A stretch of 64,000 bases of DNA from Drosophila persimilis. Taxonomy: Eukaryota > Arthropoda > Insecta > Diptera > Drosophilidae. Below the pieces are notes generated by a model. It searched no databases and had not been told where the DNA came from. It saw only the letters and a program-made list of their open reading frames with translations. A program made the position numbers and the translations under genes. This document shows, piece by piece, positions 33,082 through 45,014 of the stretch (positions are counted from its first letter, which is position 1; every line of letters begins with the position of its first letter). The stretch spans positions 62,001-126,000 of the forward strand of contig NW_020825354.1 in NCBI RefSeq assembly GCF_003286085.1. Direction: 5' to 3'.

Positions 33082-34552
33082 TCATACTGAATATGTTTGG
33101 CACATTTGGTTAGTACTGTTCTTTTGAACAGCGTGAAAGAGCGGAGTGCTGCGGATGACGCCCGAGAGTTCCTTTGAGTTTTTGCTTTGGTGATAGTTCC
33201 TGCTTGGCATCGGCGACAGGGGCTCGCCCCAGAACTTGAGAAGCGCAAATATCTTGTAGTAGGCCACTCTGCAAGAGCAAGGATATACATATATTATCGG
33301 TTGGGAAGGGGGGCGGGGGGAAAGGAAAGCCATGCCACTTGCCTGTAGTTGCGATTGCTAGCCGCGTAAATGATCGGATTGATGACGCTGGAGGCCCAGG
33401 CCATGACTGAGGCTATTATGTGCAGCCAGGGATAGGAGGTTTTCCGCTCATCGTCCACCACATTGGCCAGCATCAGTGGCAGAAAGCAGATGAGGAAGCA
33501 CAGGAAGATTGTCACCATCATTACAGTGAGTCGGTTGTCCTCGCGCACCTTTCTCGTGCACGTTGTCGTCACGTACGAGCCCCCAGACTCCCCCTTGCCC
33601 GCCGCTTTGGCGCCAATCTGGAAGTTGTCGTGGCTCCGGATTTTCCTCTTCTGGTGCAGCACAGTAATGTAAATGCAGGAGTAGGAGATTATGATGACCA
33701 GGCAGGGCAGCAGGAAACCAATAAGGAAGAGCGTCTTCTTGATCGACTTGCCCTCCTTCTTGAGTATTGTGCAGGAGAACGTCGCCTCGTCCAGTCCCAT
33801 TTCCCCCCAGATCCCCAGAATGGGTGGCAGCTGTAATATTCAATTTGATATTTCCCACACTTAATCGCTGTCCATTTTGTACTCACCAGAAGCAGAAAAG
33901 ACACGGCCCAGACAAAAACCAACTGCAGCGTTATGAGCCTAGGCTTGTAGATCTGGGAGTATCGGCTATGGCAAGCGATGAGTATGTACCTGCAAGGGGA
34001 TTACACCAGGGTGTGGATTAGTCAAGAGCCTTCGCAGAGCGGCTTAGCCGCCAGCTCCTACCTATTGAGGGTGATTCCCACCATGCTGAGAAGTGAGACG
34101 GCCACGTTGCCGTAGAAGATGACAGGGAATATCTTGCACAAGGTGGTGCCGAAGGTCCAGCTCTGTGGTGGAAACGAGTTACTGATTGTTGAATGGCCAC
34201 TGTGTGTACGGGGTCGGACTCACCTCCTGGAAGAACCGAACTGCTGTCAGGGGCATGCTGAAGGAGCAGAATAGCAGGTCTGATATGCTCAGGGATATGA
34301 CAAAAGCTGTCGTCGCATGCTCCCGTATCGTCGGGCTCTTGAGCAGAGCCAGCAGAGTGATTAGGTTTCCTGGTGCAGAAGTAGTTAAGCAGGTTAGCAG
34401 ATGCCAGACGAAGGTACACACTTCATTCACTCACCTAGCACGCCGATGGTCGTGAAGACGCAGGCACTGATGGCGGCAAACATTGTTGCCGAATGCGGGT
34501 ATATCGACTGGGATGCGGGGGCACCCAGGTCCACGTTCATGTCCATGTCCAT
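33082..34552 (-). CDS. Tre1: Tre1 (Trapped in endoderm 1), rhodopsin-class GPCR
   Basis: Seven-transmembrane receptor that in D. melanogaster guides germ-cell transepithelial migration and neuroblast polarity. Exons 34552-34435, 34369-34224, 34162-34062, 33989-33887, 33830-33343 and 33268-33082 give 380 residues. Seven hydrophobic segments are visible, with GNLITLLALLKS (TM1), SISDLLF (TM2), the NRYILIACH motif at the end of TM3, CFLPLMLAN in TM6 and NPIIYAASNRNYR (TM7). The intron falls between N and RYILIACH, exactly where the known scattershot splice mutation deletes RYILIACH, which is the strongest evidence for Tre1 over its relative moody. The last intron uses a GC donor (ACAG|GCAAGT), required to keep the frame. 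The short Ser-rich tail ends CQTYSV. The first ATG of three in-frame ones was chosen. Confidence 0.92.
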
Positions 34553-35360
34553 GCTGGAATATAGAGACGGAGGAAAGAGTTATTTAAAGCTACAGATTAG
34601 ATAAATGGGTACATCCAATTATGATTGAATTACCCTTAACAAACACCTAGCACTATGTACATATGTGTGCCAACAAGTGATCTTCTTTGAACAAGCAGAC
34701 GGGTATTGATTTTGCGGCACGCAGACCGGCGGAAGGAAGGTAAATGTATGCATTCCTTATCAGGATCGGTGGCAGCACATTGTAGACTTTAAAGGCGCCA
34801 GCAGGTCTGGCTTAGAGCCCCCTTTGACCACTGTTCCGAAGATATGACTCCGCCCTACACGCACGTGAATTGATCGAACACCCGTATAAAGTCCGGTATG
34901 TAAGTGAAAGTGCCGAAAAGACATGTTTCTAGGTCTGAAACGATGTGCCAAAATCCTGCGGAAGCGATTGGCTCAGACAAACTTGATCTCATGGATAAGC
35001 GAGGAAGTCTGCGAACTCCGAATGCTTCTCTCGTGTTGGTTTTCAGTCGCGACATTTGATTTATGCGCTCTGAATTTGTTATAAGATTTCAACTGGACTG
35101 GTAATATATGAGTGTAGTAATGATCAATCCGGTTTTCGAATGATTACAATCTGCATGGCTGGCGACATGTCCCATCTGAACTTCCTCGTCAGAAAGACAA
35201 AGCAGTCTAGCAGTCTAGGTCTTTCAAATTTCAAAAACCAAAGAGTATAAATCTATAATTATGTAGATTAGTGTAGATGGGATTCCCTAATGAGATGAAA
35301 GCTGTAAGTCAGCACTGGATAAAGGACACATACATATGTTTGCAATAAATTCAAGATTAT

Positions 35361-36456
35361 TATACCCGATACTCAAAATGAGTATTGGGGTATATTAGAT
35401 TTGTGGTCAAAGTGGATGTGTGTAACGTCCAGAAGGAATCGTTTCCGACCCCATAAAGTATATATATTCTTGATCAGCATCAATAGCCGAGTTGATTGAG
35501 CCCTGTCTGTCTGTCTGTCCGTCCGTCTGTCCGTCCCCTTCAGCGCCTAATGCTCAAAGACTATAAGAGCTAGAGCAATGATGTTTTGGATCCAGACTTC
35601 TGTGATATGTCACTGCTACAAAAATATTTCAAAACTTCGCCCCGCCCACTTCCGCCCCCACAAAGAACGAAAGTCTGTGGCATCCACAATTTCGACGATA
35701 TGAAAAAACTAAAAACACAGAATCGTAGAGGATGACTATATGTTCTAGAGCGTAAAATCTCAACCAGATCGTATAATTATTATAGCCAGAATCAAGAAAA
35801 CAATTTCATTCTTTCTCGCTCTGTCTCTCTCTAACACACAGGTTTCATGGTCGGTTTTCCCAATTGCAAAATATGAGTTCAAGGATCTCAGAACCTATAA
35901 GAGCCAGAGCAACCAAATTTGGTATCCACACTCCTGTGATATCGGACCTTGACCGTTTTGTGTCAAAATTTCGCCGCACCCCCTTCCGCCCCCGCAAAGG
36001 ACGAAAATCTGGGGCATCCACAAATCTCAGAGACTATTAAGGATAGAGTAACCAAATTTGATATCCGCACTTCTGTTAGATATTACTATAAGACGTATAT
36101 CTCAGAATTTCGCCCCACCCCCTTCCGCCCCCACAAAGGACGAAAATCTGTTGCATCCACAATATTTCACATTCGAGAAAAATAAAAACGCAGAATCATA
36201 GATAATGACCATATCTATCAGATTGCTGAATCTGGATCAGATCAGATAGTTTTTATAGCCAAAAGGAACAAATCAATTTGCAGTGGCTACGCAGCGCCCG
36301 ACGTCACGCTCAGACTGATTTTCTGTCTCTCTCGCACGCACTCTTTGTCGTGTCGTTTAATATTAGCGCCGTCTGCCGGAGGAGAGCCATACTGACTTAG
36401 TATCGGGTATAACTGTAGAGTTGCGGTGTCCGCAGCAACTCACAACGTTCCCCCTC
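35361..36456 (+). mobile_element. near-complete 1.1-kb Helentron-like element, copy 2
   Basis: It begins TATACCCGATACTCAAAATGAGTAT, whose 5' bases pair with AGTATCGGGTATA at 36399-36411. After that comes the tail with a GAGTTGC...GCAACTC hairpin (36418-36441), ending CCCCCTCG. The CTGTCTGTCCGTCC array lies at about 35506-35535. The interior holds the same direct-repeat modules (CCAAATTTGGTATCCACACTCC, CCAAATTTGATATCCGCACTTC). It encodes nothing recognisable. Confidence 0.82.
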
Positions 36457-36689
36457 GTTCTCTCTGTGTTTTTTCCATCTCTCATGACAAGTGCAAGCAA
36501 AGTTCATGGAAATCCCGGAGAGATCCCGCTTCCAGCATTATGCAACAAATCCATTCATCCCTTCTACGAACAGCGACACAAAAGATAGATAGAGAGAGAG
36601 AGAAAGAGCCTGAGTCACTCATCGGCTCCGACACCAATTCTGGCGCTTACGCATAATATAAGATATATTTTATAGGTTACATATCAAAG

Positions 36690-37110
36690 ACTGATACGTA
36701 CACTGACTGAGTACCGTGTTTGCATGTAGAGCCGGTGCCCTTGACTTTTGAAAGCTCTGAAAAATTCACTAAAGCGCTCATAAAATTCTCTCTCCAGCTG
36801 GTTTTTATAATGACTCCTATACCCAGATTTGTATTTCTGTACTGGAAATCCCCTCTGATTAGGGGTCTACGTAGCTTATCGGGCATTTATTGCGAGTTTA
36901 AACTTCTTGAAGGAAACCATTTGCAGAGGATATAATATATTTAAATTGAACAGAAGCTTCTTAGGGTGAAAATCTTATAACAGTGGGATCTAACAGGAGT
37001 TTGGATACGAAACTTAGTTTCTCTAGCTCTTATAGCCTCTGAGATCTAGGTGCTCATAGTCGGATATTGATGCTGATCAAGAATATATACATACATATAC
37101 TTTATGGGTT
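36690..37110 (-). mobile_element. decayed fragment of the 1.1-kb dispersed element
   Basis: A diverged tail (ACTGAGTACCGTG...TGTAGAGCCGGTGCCC, near 36700-36745) is followed by a reverse-orientation body block (GATCTAACAGGAGTTTGGATACGAAAC, CTCTGAGATCTAGG, TGATGCTGATCAAGAATATAT). Its position directly after copy 2 suggests insertion of one copy into an older one. Confidence 0.5.
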
Positions 37111-37888
37111 TATGGTACCCTATATGTATATGTACAACAGCTTTTAAAAAGAGTGTCTGCCAAAATAAGAGTATCGTTTTGCAATAGGTGTCCGCTCAGA
37201 TCGGAGGAGAGAGAGTATAGACTTCGGCTCGCCGAAGTAGCTTCGTTCTACCTTGATAATATTTTAACCGTAGATTTTATCTTAGTGGTAAAGATGTACC
37301 GGGTCTGTAGGTATGTATGTATGTACATACATATATGTATGTATGTCCATATATTTTTGATCAGAATCGATGGTATGATTTGAAGTACTAGCTACATACA
37401 TACAAAGCTTGAAAGCTTCTGTCGAAACGTTGAATCGTCGAAAACTGAACCAAAAGCTGAGTGAGTGCACATGTTCTGTGACTCTTAACAATGTGCAAGA
37501 ATCAAGTGTTCTTCTGTACTCCAATGCCTACTGTCGGGATTTGTAATGGTTATCTTTGCGGACCGGCATGGAGTTATCAGCGGCAATTTTAATGTATTTT
37601 TTACGACCAATTCAATTTTAATTTTCTTTTTTTTTCGAGTTGATAAGTGGCGCAGAAGCGGCGCCCGCACTGGAGGCATTCTTGCAAGTTGCAGTCCCCC
37701 TCCACCGCACACACACGCACAGACACCCACACAGCACACACACAGACACAGACACAGACACAGGCACAGAGTTTTCAACGCACCTAATATGGTATGAAGT
37801 GGGTTCTGTTCCCAGTTTTGCGCTCTTTGGAAAGTCAACAGAACAGAAGAACTTGCACGAACTTGACAACGCGTCAAACAATATACAG

Positions 37889-37890
<2 letters not shown>

Positions 37891-37931
<41 letters not shown>
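37891..37931. repeat. (GT)n microsatellite
   Basis: About twenty uninterrupted GT units. A related but shorter GT array is at 40030-40060. Confidence 0.95.
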
Positions 37932-37935
<4 letters not shown>

Positions 37936-38879
37936 CAACGGAAAACAATGAATCAATGGAAATCTCAATTAGCCCGGGGTTTGAGCACCACGAGGGGTTT
38001 TCTGCCGCGCAAGCATAAATTCAACGAGCGGCTTAAATTGCTTTGCACACACACAATTTCATTTATGATTATTTCTTGTTATTTGGATTTGGATCGGTTA
38101 AATTAAAATGCGCCATGTTACGCATTTAAATATGTATGTTTCCGGTGCATGGAACGTTCTCCGAACGCTGCAGCACCACCGACACCACCGACACCAGCAG
38201 CAGCAGCAGCAGCACCACCACCGCCAGAAAGGCAGCTGGGGTGAGGGCTAAACGAATCGGTTTCTTTCATGCATGATCAACATGTGTGTTTGTTTTCAGT
38301 TCTCTCCGTTTTCGGACAGGGGGAGCCCGCAAATGGAAATCTGTACACGCATCCAATCCCGGGCCCACTCCATCTCATCCCGTTCCCAGGGCTGCGCGAG
38401 TGTACACAACACACAGCGAAGCCCCCTCCCCCCAGCCAGTTGGCAATGATGATGGCACAGATATCAGAGATAACGCTCCCCCACTCGGGCCGAGCGGATT
38501 ACTCCCCACCGAAACGCATTGTGCACACACAGCTAAGCAAATAGGAGCTTAAAACATATGTAACAACATACATATGTACATATGTATGTATGTATGTATG
38601 CATGTTGTATGTTTGGAGTTGCACCCCAAACAGTCTTATCAGCCTTGAATTCCCACAAGTCGAAATTCCTCAGAATACCAAGACAAGAACCGGAACCCCA
38701 AAAACTTATCGATCAAACAATTTACATGTGCACACAATATATGTATATATAAATATATGCCAGTGGTACCATTTAAGCTTATTTAAGGCTATATCTAGAG
38801 TTTGTGTACCCATTATAATCAATGCGTAGGAGGGGTATACTAGAAAACAGAGTCCTTAGTTCCCTAGTCCTTGCAGGCG

Positions 38880-39060
38880 TTAAACGGATGTGGCTATAGC
38901 GACTCGACTATTGATGCTGCTTAAGAATACATATACTTTATGGGGTCGGAAACGTTTCTTCTGGCTGTTATGTTTTAAGGTAAAAAAAAGACATATCGAA
39001 TGGATCGAGATTCATAGACTAAAATTCATCACGATCTGATAATTATTGCAGCCAGATTTA
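38880..39060 (-). mobile_element. short fragments of the 1.1-kb dispersed element
   Basis: GGATGTGGCTATAGCGACTCGACTATTGATGCTGC and the ATATACTTTATGGGGTCGGAAACG block match the 5' part of the element in reverse. A nearby GATCTGATAATTATTGCAGCCAGA matches a 3' block in forward orientation, so the region is rearranged. Confidence 0.55.
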
Positions 39061-41363
39061 CCCCTAATCAAAGAACGTTGAAGTTAGATCGGTCATATGT
39101 TTTCTATGCCTTTGACCCTAGTCATAAGAGTTGTGTACAATTTGGGTAGAGATTGAACACATTGGTAATTTCATAATTGCGTGCCAAAATGATGGCGATG
39201 TTCAATATATGGAACATCTGATCTCTAAAAGAGTATATAAATTCCAATGTACATATTTAGTGTGGTTTTTCTTAAAGCAATTCAAACAAAATTATCGTTG
39301 TGGCAGTATTGCCATCAATCCTCATCTCATATTAAGTTTTTTTTGCCGTTTTCTCCAATAACTGGATCTTATATTTGGTAATAATGTCGTTAATAAAAAA
39401 AGTAAATATTTGAATTGAATACGTGATACATATGGCTTAGATAAAACGTTAGTTACTGGTAATGACTTTTGATTTTCCGTATTTTTACAACTGCGAAAGA
39501 CACTTTTAATTGATCAACAGTCTCTAGATCTCTATATGTATGTAAATAGTAGATAATGGCAGAATGAATTTACATACATATGTATGTGTCTAGAATAGCA
39601 CATAATACTTTTAGAAATACTGGCTTAATCAGGATTTGAGACGGTCTTATTCTACTCTGATCGTTTTTCTAGATGGTGTTTTGTCCTCCAGTATTCCTAT
39701 GTTCTTTGATGTCATTGCACCGAAAATATACCTATGTATGTAGTATCTGCCCGTTGCTGCTGACTAATCGAAGCTCAAAAATGTAAATTTCTTGATAGCC
39801 AGTGAAAAAGCTGTTTCTGACTCTGCAACGGTGGTGGTGGAGAGGGGGCGCGGGGTATGATGATGATTCGTTCGCTTGGAATCTGTGCAGCGGCTTTTGT
39901 CCGGAGAGTGGAGATTTAATATTTAATCGAAATCAGCGCAACAGAATCAACTAAATCTGCGAACATAAATAAAAACAAAAGGCAAGCCGGGAGGATAGGA
40001 CGGTGGCGAAGAAAATTTGTGAGTACGACTGTGTGTGCGTGTGTGTGTGTGTGTGTGTGCGAAGCTGTTCGACATAGGGTGGGAATTGAATTCCGAATGC
40101 CGTTGCATCGGACAGTCAGGCAGGCAAACAAGGGAGACGGGACGGAACAGCCGTTTCTTTATCATTTCGTTATGGTACTTCCATTCATGTGCCTATGAAT
40201 CTGTATGTATGTGTGTGTTTGTGTACCTACTGCAACAACAATACCCTGCACAATTGCCTTAAATTGTTGGTATGATTCCTGCCTTGGCTTACCCGATCGT
40301 GTTAATGGTACTTTTTTCTTTGTTAAGCGATTTTAAATATTATTTTTGTAATTGCATTTTGCTCGATGCACAGCACTCGGCCAACCAAAAAAAACACCAA
40401 GATTGGCAATAATAACACGTATTAGAACTTGTTGGCAAGTCGCGATTAGAGTACACAATGTTTCGTTTAATGGTTATCAAAGCCTTCACTGGCTCTGACG
40501 TTGGCAGTGACACACCGAGCTGAGGCTGCGGCTGCGGCTGTGACGGCGCAAGATTCTGCGCAAGAGATCTCCGATCACGTTCGAGTTTGTATTTTCTTTG
40601 GCAATGGACAACAACACTAACAAAAACAATGCCGAGAAAGAACTCTGCCGCCACTAGGTCGAGTGCTGGTGCGAGTGCAGAGGCGAGTGACGAAGCTGAG
40701 CTGGGGTTGCTGCTGTTTGTTTTTGCATTCGTTGTCGATGTCGTTGTAGTGGTCGGAGCATTGCAATGGAAAAGCTAGGTTTGGATATATCGTTCCAGCC
40801 CTAGCCGACGACCCTGCGATATATTCTCATGCGGGTATCGATGTTTCTTGCGAGGGCGCAAGTGTGCAAACATATCGATGTTCTAGGCGCAGGCGTAAAT
40901 GGTTGAAAAACAATGGCGGTCCCTGTCAACGCTTCTATTGGCTTAATTAATAAATGAATTATTATTAAAATTTAAATTATTTATTAATTGAACCATTATT
41001 AAAATATTTATGTATAATAATGTATACAATATACATACATATGTATAAATATATTGTATTGTTATTATTAAATAATTAATACTAAATTTCGTATAGCTGT
41101 AGAGTTGGGTAGATTTTCATGTGTAAATTGGCAATTCGCTGATAGACATCTTCCGCAACTCGCAGCAGACCAGCGCGTCAGTCCTCTGAGCACTTCGATT
41201 TAGCTTAACCCATGCCCGAGGTATGCTGGACCTTCTCATGTGTGCAGGAGTGGTGCTCCTTAGTGGAGCTCATCAGGTCGCTGTTTAGGGCGATGTCCTC
41301 AAACGCTCATGCTGTCTGGCTCTCGCTCGCATTCCTGTTCAGCCGCAGCTCCACGGCCACTGA

Positions 41364-41798
41364 ATGCCACTGCGTCTGTTTCTCCTGGTGGCAGTCTCAG
41401 CCTACCATGCGGAGGTGTACCGCGAACTGGCCAGCGACGAGGTGGCCCTGATGGGACTCAACTTCACCAGGAAACTACTGCTGACGGTGAGCATGCGGTC
41501 ATGATCGATGACAGGCGAACATTAGTTGGAGCCGCATCTGATAGTGATACACGCTAAGAGGACGGTGGCGGAGACTACGCTGGCTACCTACGAGCTGGCA
41601 CTCACAGTTTCGGGAGGGCAAAAAGTCGGGGAGCTGGCCTGCACGCGGCATCAACTGAGCCATCGACCAGGCGCAAACACTGTGCTACACAGTTGTGTAG
41701 CTGCGTGCTCGCGAACCAGTTTTCCTTTCTTTCTGTGTCTACTTTTTCCATGTCCATTTCATTTTCGTTTTCATTTTCATTCGCAGCTACTTACTTAG
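41364..41798 (+). CDS. possible small secreted protein gene, unrecognised
   Basis: An ATG at 41364 opens a frame with a clean signal-peptide look (MPLRLFLLVAVSAYHAEVY), then ELASDEVALMGLNFTRKLL, up to a GTGAGC donor at 41487. From an AG at 41525 a second frame reads LEPHLIVIHAKRTVAETTL then ATYELALTVSGGQKVGELAC and runs to a stop at 41798. The implied intron would be only 39 bases, shorter than normal fly introns, so a deletion, a frameshift or a false pair is possible. The alternation of a helix-like and a beta-like part faintly recalls small secreted inhibitors of the cystatin type, but no motif is conserved enough to claim it. It could be a decaying gene. Confidence 0.25.
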
Positions 41799-41908
41799 TC
41801 TTCGGTGTGATGCAATGGGAGCCATAAATGGTGCAAGCTTCCTAGGCCCACTGAAATGCGTAAATAACGATTTGAACCAGTTGACCAAATGCCAATGCCG
41901 ATTGCCGC

Positions 41909-42045
41909 GCGAGCCGACGCTTCCGGCCCGTTCCAGGCCAGGCCAGTCCAGTCTGGGGCTGACAATTGTTAACCCAATTCGCGACTCGATCAGGCCCAGA
42001 CTGGCCTGGTCTGCCCAGACACGGCATGGCCTGGAGCGGCCTGGC
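41909..42045. promoter_or_regulatory. CCAGGCC / GGCCTGG cluster upstream of a TATA promoter
   Basis: Several GGCCTGG or CCAGGCC motifs lie in both orientations within 140 bases (CCAGGCCAGGCCAGTCCAG near 41933-41951, GGCCTGG near 42003, 42028 and 42038). They end just before the TATA box of the gene at 42114. The arms can pair with each other. A clustered binding site or a foldback is likely; the function is unknown. Confidence 0.35.
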
Positions 42046-42048
42046 TCA

Positions 42049-42056
42049 TATAAAAG
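42049..42056 (+). promoter_or_regulatory. TATA box of the gene starting at 42114
   Basis: TATAAAAG sits 65 bases before the ATG. A start near 42079 would give a 5' UTR of about 35 bases, typical of abundantly expressed secreted structural proteins in flies. Confidence 0.7.
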
Positions 42057-42113
42057 GCTTCGGTCGCCAATGGATGTACAGATAACATCGCGCACTCAAG
42101 CTGATCTTAAGCA

Positions 42114-43080
42114 ATGCAGGCCCACAAGATTTCCCACTGCCTAGCACTGGTCCTGCTCTCCCTCAGCCAGATCCGTGGCCAGATCATCCAGCCAATACGT
42201 TATCCCGGCGGACCGGTGCACCCGCAGCGGCAACAGCGCTCCCTCTTTGGCCCACCCGGTCCACCCATCGGTTGGAGTAGCGGTGGCGGCTGGGCCGGTC
42301 CCAGTCCCAGCTTCGGGTTCAGCCACCTGCCACCCTCATCGAGCCCGCACGTAACCAAGGACGAGCTTCTGGCTCTACTGGCGGCCTGGAAAGATGTCGA
42401 GCCCAAGCCGACTCCGTCTCCACCCCCTGAGCCCGAGGATGAGCCGGAGCCTGAGGTGACCACCGCCCCCCCTCCCGAGGAAGAGGAGGAGCCAGAACCA
42501 GAACCGGAGGCCCCAGCACCAGCCCCAGAGGCACCAGCCGGACCTCCTCCCGGTGTGCCGGTTACCGTCTCGCTGCCAGCCCTGGTACCCATTCAGCTAG
42601 CCGCCATGTGGCAGACTCCAGTGCCTGGCGCAGGATCTGTAGGCCTCGGTCTGGGCGGAATCGGTGGTTTGTCAGGTCTAGGACTGGGACTGGGTGGGGG
42701 TGTAGCTGCAGCTGCAGCAAGCACTGATGGTGGCGCTGCAGCCGGAGCAGCAGCTGCCACAGCACGCACTGCCACAGTCTCCCGTTCGCGGGCCCGTGCA
42801 AGGGTCGGAGGACGGCCCTCAAAAGCCGCCTCTATTCGCTTTCCCGTTGCCAATCCCCGCAGCTTCGCCTCAGGAAACTATGTGGCGCCCAGACCGCGCT
42901 ACTATCGCGCCGCTCCTTCGCAGTCGGAGCCAAGTCGGTATGTACATCCCTTTAACACTGCTGCTAACTTTCTCTCAAAACTCTCCTCCTCCGTTTTACA
43001 GGGTCGATGTGATGCCATCGCCCGGGTATCTGGCCCATGTTCCGGGACCAGTACAGCTCGTTCCTGGTTACTGGCAGTAG
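42114..43080 (+). CDS. secreted Pro/Gly/Ala-rich protein, possible structural (cuticle or eggshell-like), unrecognised
   Basis: I do not recognise this gene. Exons 42114-42937 and 43002-43080 join at SQSEPS-R|VDVMPS and give 300 residues. The N-terminus MQAHKISHCLALVLLSLSQIRG is a signal peptide, probably cut after RG or GQ. The mature protein starts QIIQPIRYPGG, then Gly/Pro/Ser-rich sequence with a small helical piece (TKDELLALLAAWKDVEPK), an acidic Pro-Glu block (near 42420-42530), an Ala/Pro block, a Gly-Leu repeat (about 42640-42710), an Ala-rich stretch, an Arg-rich stretch (SRSRARARVGGRPSKAA) and a Tyr/Pro-rich end finishing VQLVPGYWQ. The layout and the strong TATA box suggest an extracellular matrix protein made in bulk at one stage. 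AATAAA-like signals occur near 43300. Confidence 0.75.
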
Positions 43081-44444
43081 TCGCCACTTCTTTAGTGCAT
43101 ACATCTCTTGGTACTCGTCCTTCCCATTTTATCTAAGCTCAAACTGTACAAATATACACACTCATACCTATACATATTATACCTATACAATTACATATAT
43201 AGGCTACGTAAATCTATGTCCATGTACAGATCATCAGCATCTATTTGTACTTTAATGCCACTTTCTTTTAACAAACATTTTTTTTATATTTGGTTTTAAT
43301 AATAAATATTTTAACTTATACATTGTAATTGTGTGAAGTTTTTGAATTTCTACTGCGAATTCCTGTGTGCTCATTATTCCTCGTTTCCAAACCTAAAGAA
43401 GTGGCTCCGCGGAGAGAGATTTGATTCCAACGATGAAGTCACCTCCCAAAGAACTGTCTATTTTTAGGATCTCGACAAAGCCCCTTTTTTTTATAGGGAT
43501 ACAAAAATGGGAGAAACGTTGGACAAAATTTATAGAAGTCAAAGAAGTCTATGTTCGTGTGGATATTCATAAAGTCACGGAATTTATACCCGCCGACTAT
43601 AAGAGCTAGAGGAAGACAATTTTTTACCCTTGCTCCTGTGAGAATACACTGTTAAAAGTGTATTTCTAACTTTGCCCAGCCCCCTTCTACATATCTCTAT
43701 AGCGAGAATCTACAAATCCATTTGCAGTGGCTACGCTACCCCACCTCGTCCACGTGCTTGCTCTCCCTCTCATCACTCTCACACACACTCTTCCCCGTGC
43801 AGTGTGTTTCCTCTGTCGGAGGGGATCGAAATAAAGCGGCTGGTATTGCCGTGGCAATAGCAGAAAAACGAAAAAATATAAATTATTCTAAAAATTCTGA
43901 TCAAATAGGTCATTAGTTGGAAATATGATAAACGGAGTGCAGGATATTACTAGAGGTGATGGTTTTTCCTCTCTTTCTCTCTATGTTTTTCAATCTCTCA
44001 TGACAGGTGCGGGCACCTGCTTGCTCGGTCCCTTTTCTGAACAGGGATGATAAAAGACGATACCGATTTCTTATAAAATAGTGTATATAGCTGATGGTTT
44101 CAATGGAATTTCCTTGGTGCGCTTAGTTTCGCTAGTGTTTCCCGCCGTCCATGCTTTTTCTTGGCAGAAACAGAAGATCCTTTTATCGAGCCAAAAGAAA
44201 GCCTTGAAAACAATAAAATTAAAATGTTTGATGTGTACGTTGGCTGCAATTACGGACGAATTCAAACAAAACACCATCCGAAATGGTGTCTCCTAGGAAT
44301 GCCATATGCTTTAGCAGTCCCTTTGGCAGGTTTCTTGTCCGCTAAGCAACACTCAATGTCTGGCAACAACGATTGTTCCGGTGTTGACTTGGCTAAAATC
44401 ACGTAAAACATAAACAACGATATCACATAGTTTCTCAACCAAAA

Positions 44445-44858
44445 ACCGGCGTTAAGTAAATCAAGCAGGAACGCGGCTAGGGCCGCGGCTCTACATTTGT
44501 GGCCGATACTCAGGCCAGTATGGCTGCGTTCCGCCAGAGGGCGCACACTGCAGGAAGAGTGTGTGAAAGAGAGGGAATGCAGTTTTATTTGTTCCTTGTG
44601 CCTATACAAATAATTCGATGTGATTCCAGATTGGGCAATCTCCTAGATATGGTAATTATCAATGAATTTCTTCCTCGTTTCTTAAAAGTCTCTGAGAAGT
44701 AGGCGTCAAGCAAGACGGACAGACAGACATGGCTATATTGACTGGGCTATTGGTGCTGATTAAGAATATATACAGTTTATGGGGTCGAAAACGCTTCCTT
44801 TTGGGTGTTACACCCATCCACTTGCACTTTCCTACAGTGTTTGAGTATCGGGTATAGC
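44445..44858 (-). mobile_element. degenerate copy of the 1.1-kb dispersed element
   Basis: In reverse orientation it has a diverged tail (GGGCCGCGGCTCTACA), a GATACTCAGGCCAGTATGG block, GCCAGAGGGCGCACACTGC, a shrunken GACGGACAGACAGAC array, TTTATGGGGTCGAAAACGC and an end TTTGAGTATCGGGTATA. Most of the middle is deleted. Confidence 0.7.
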
Positions 44859-45014
44859 CAGAGTGACCACAACAGGTAAAATGGCGGTGCTCATAACCGG
44901 GAATGATAGCCATTTTTCCAAGAGTTCGACAAATTATGTGATGCATCACTTTTGGGTAAACACGGCGATAAAGCACATACAATTACAACACTGAAATCAA
45001 AACACACACCTTTT

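Larger units (their letters stand above)
34553..41363. other. 6.8-kb repeat-rich gap without a supported gene
   Basis: It contains one near-complete copy of the 1.1-kb element (35361-36456), fragments of it (36690-37110, 38880-39060), a (GT)n microsatellite (37891-37931), CA-rich and CAG-rich stretches (37700-37765, 38196-38215) and many TACATACATATG tracts. GC-richer stretches near 37640-37700 and 38160-38520 give short open frames with no protein-like features. No gene is claimed. Confidence 0.55.

Noticed and set aside
37546..38106. Several open frames with poly-Val/Cys or poly-Thr/His
   Set aside because: They read through the (GT)n microsatellite and CA-rich DNA.
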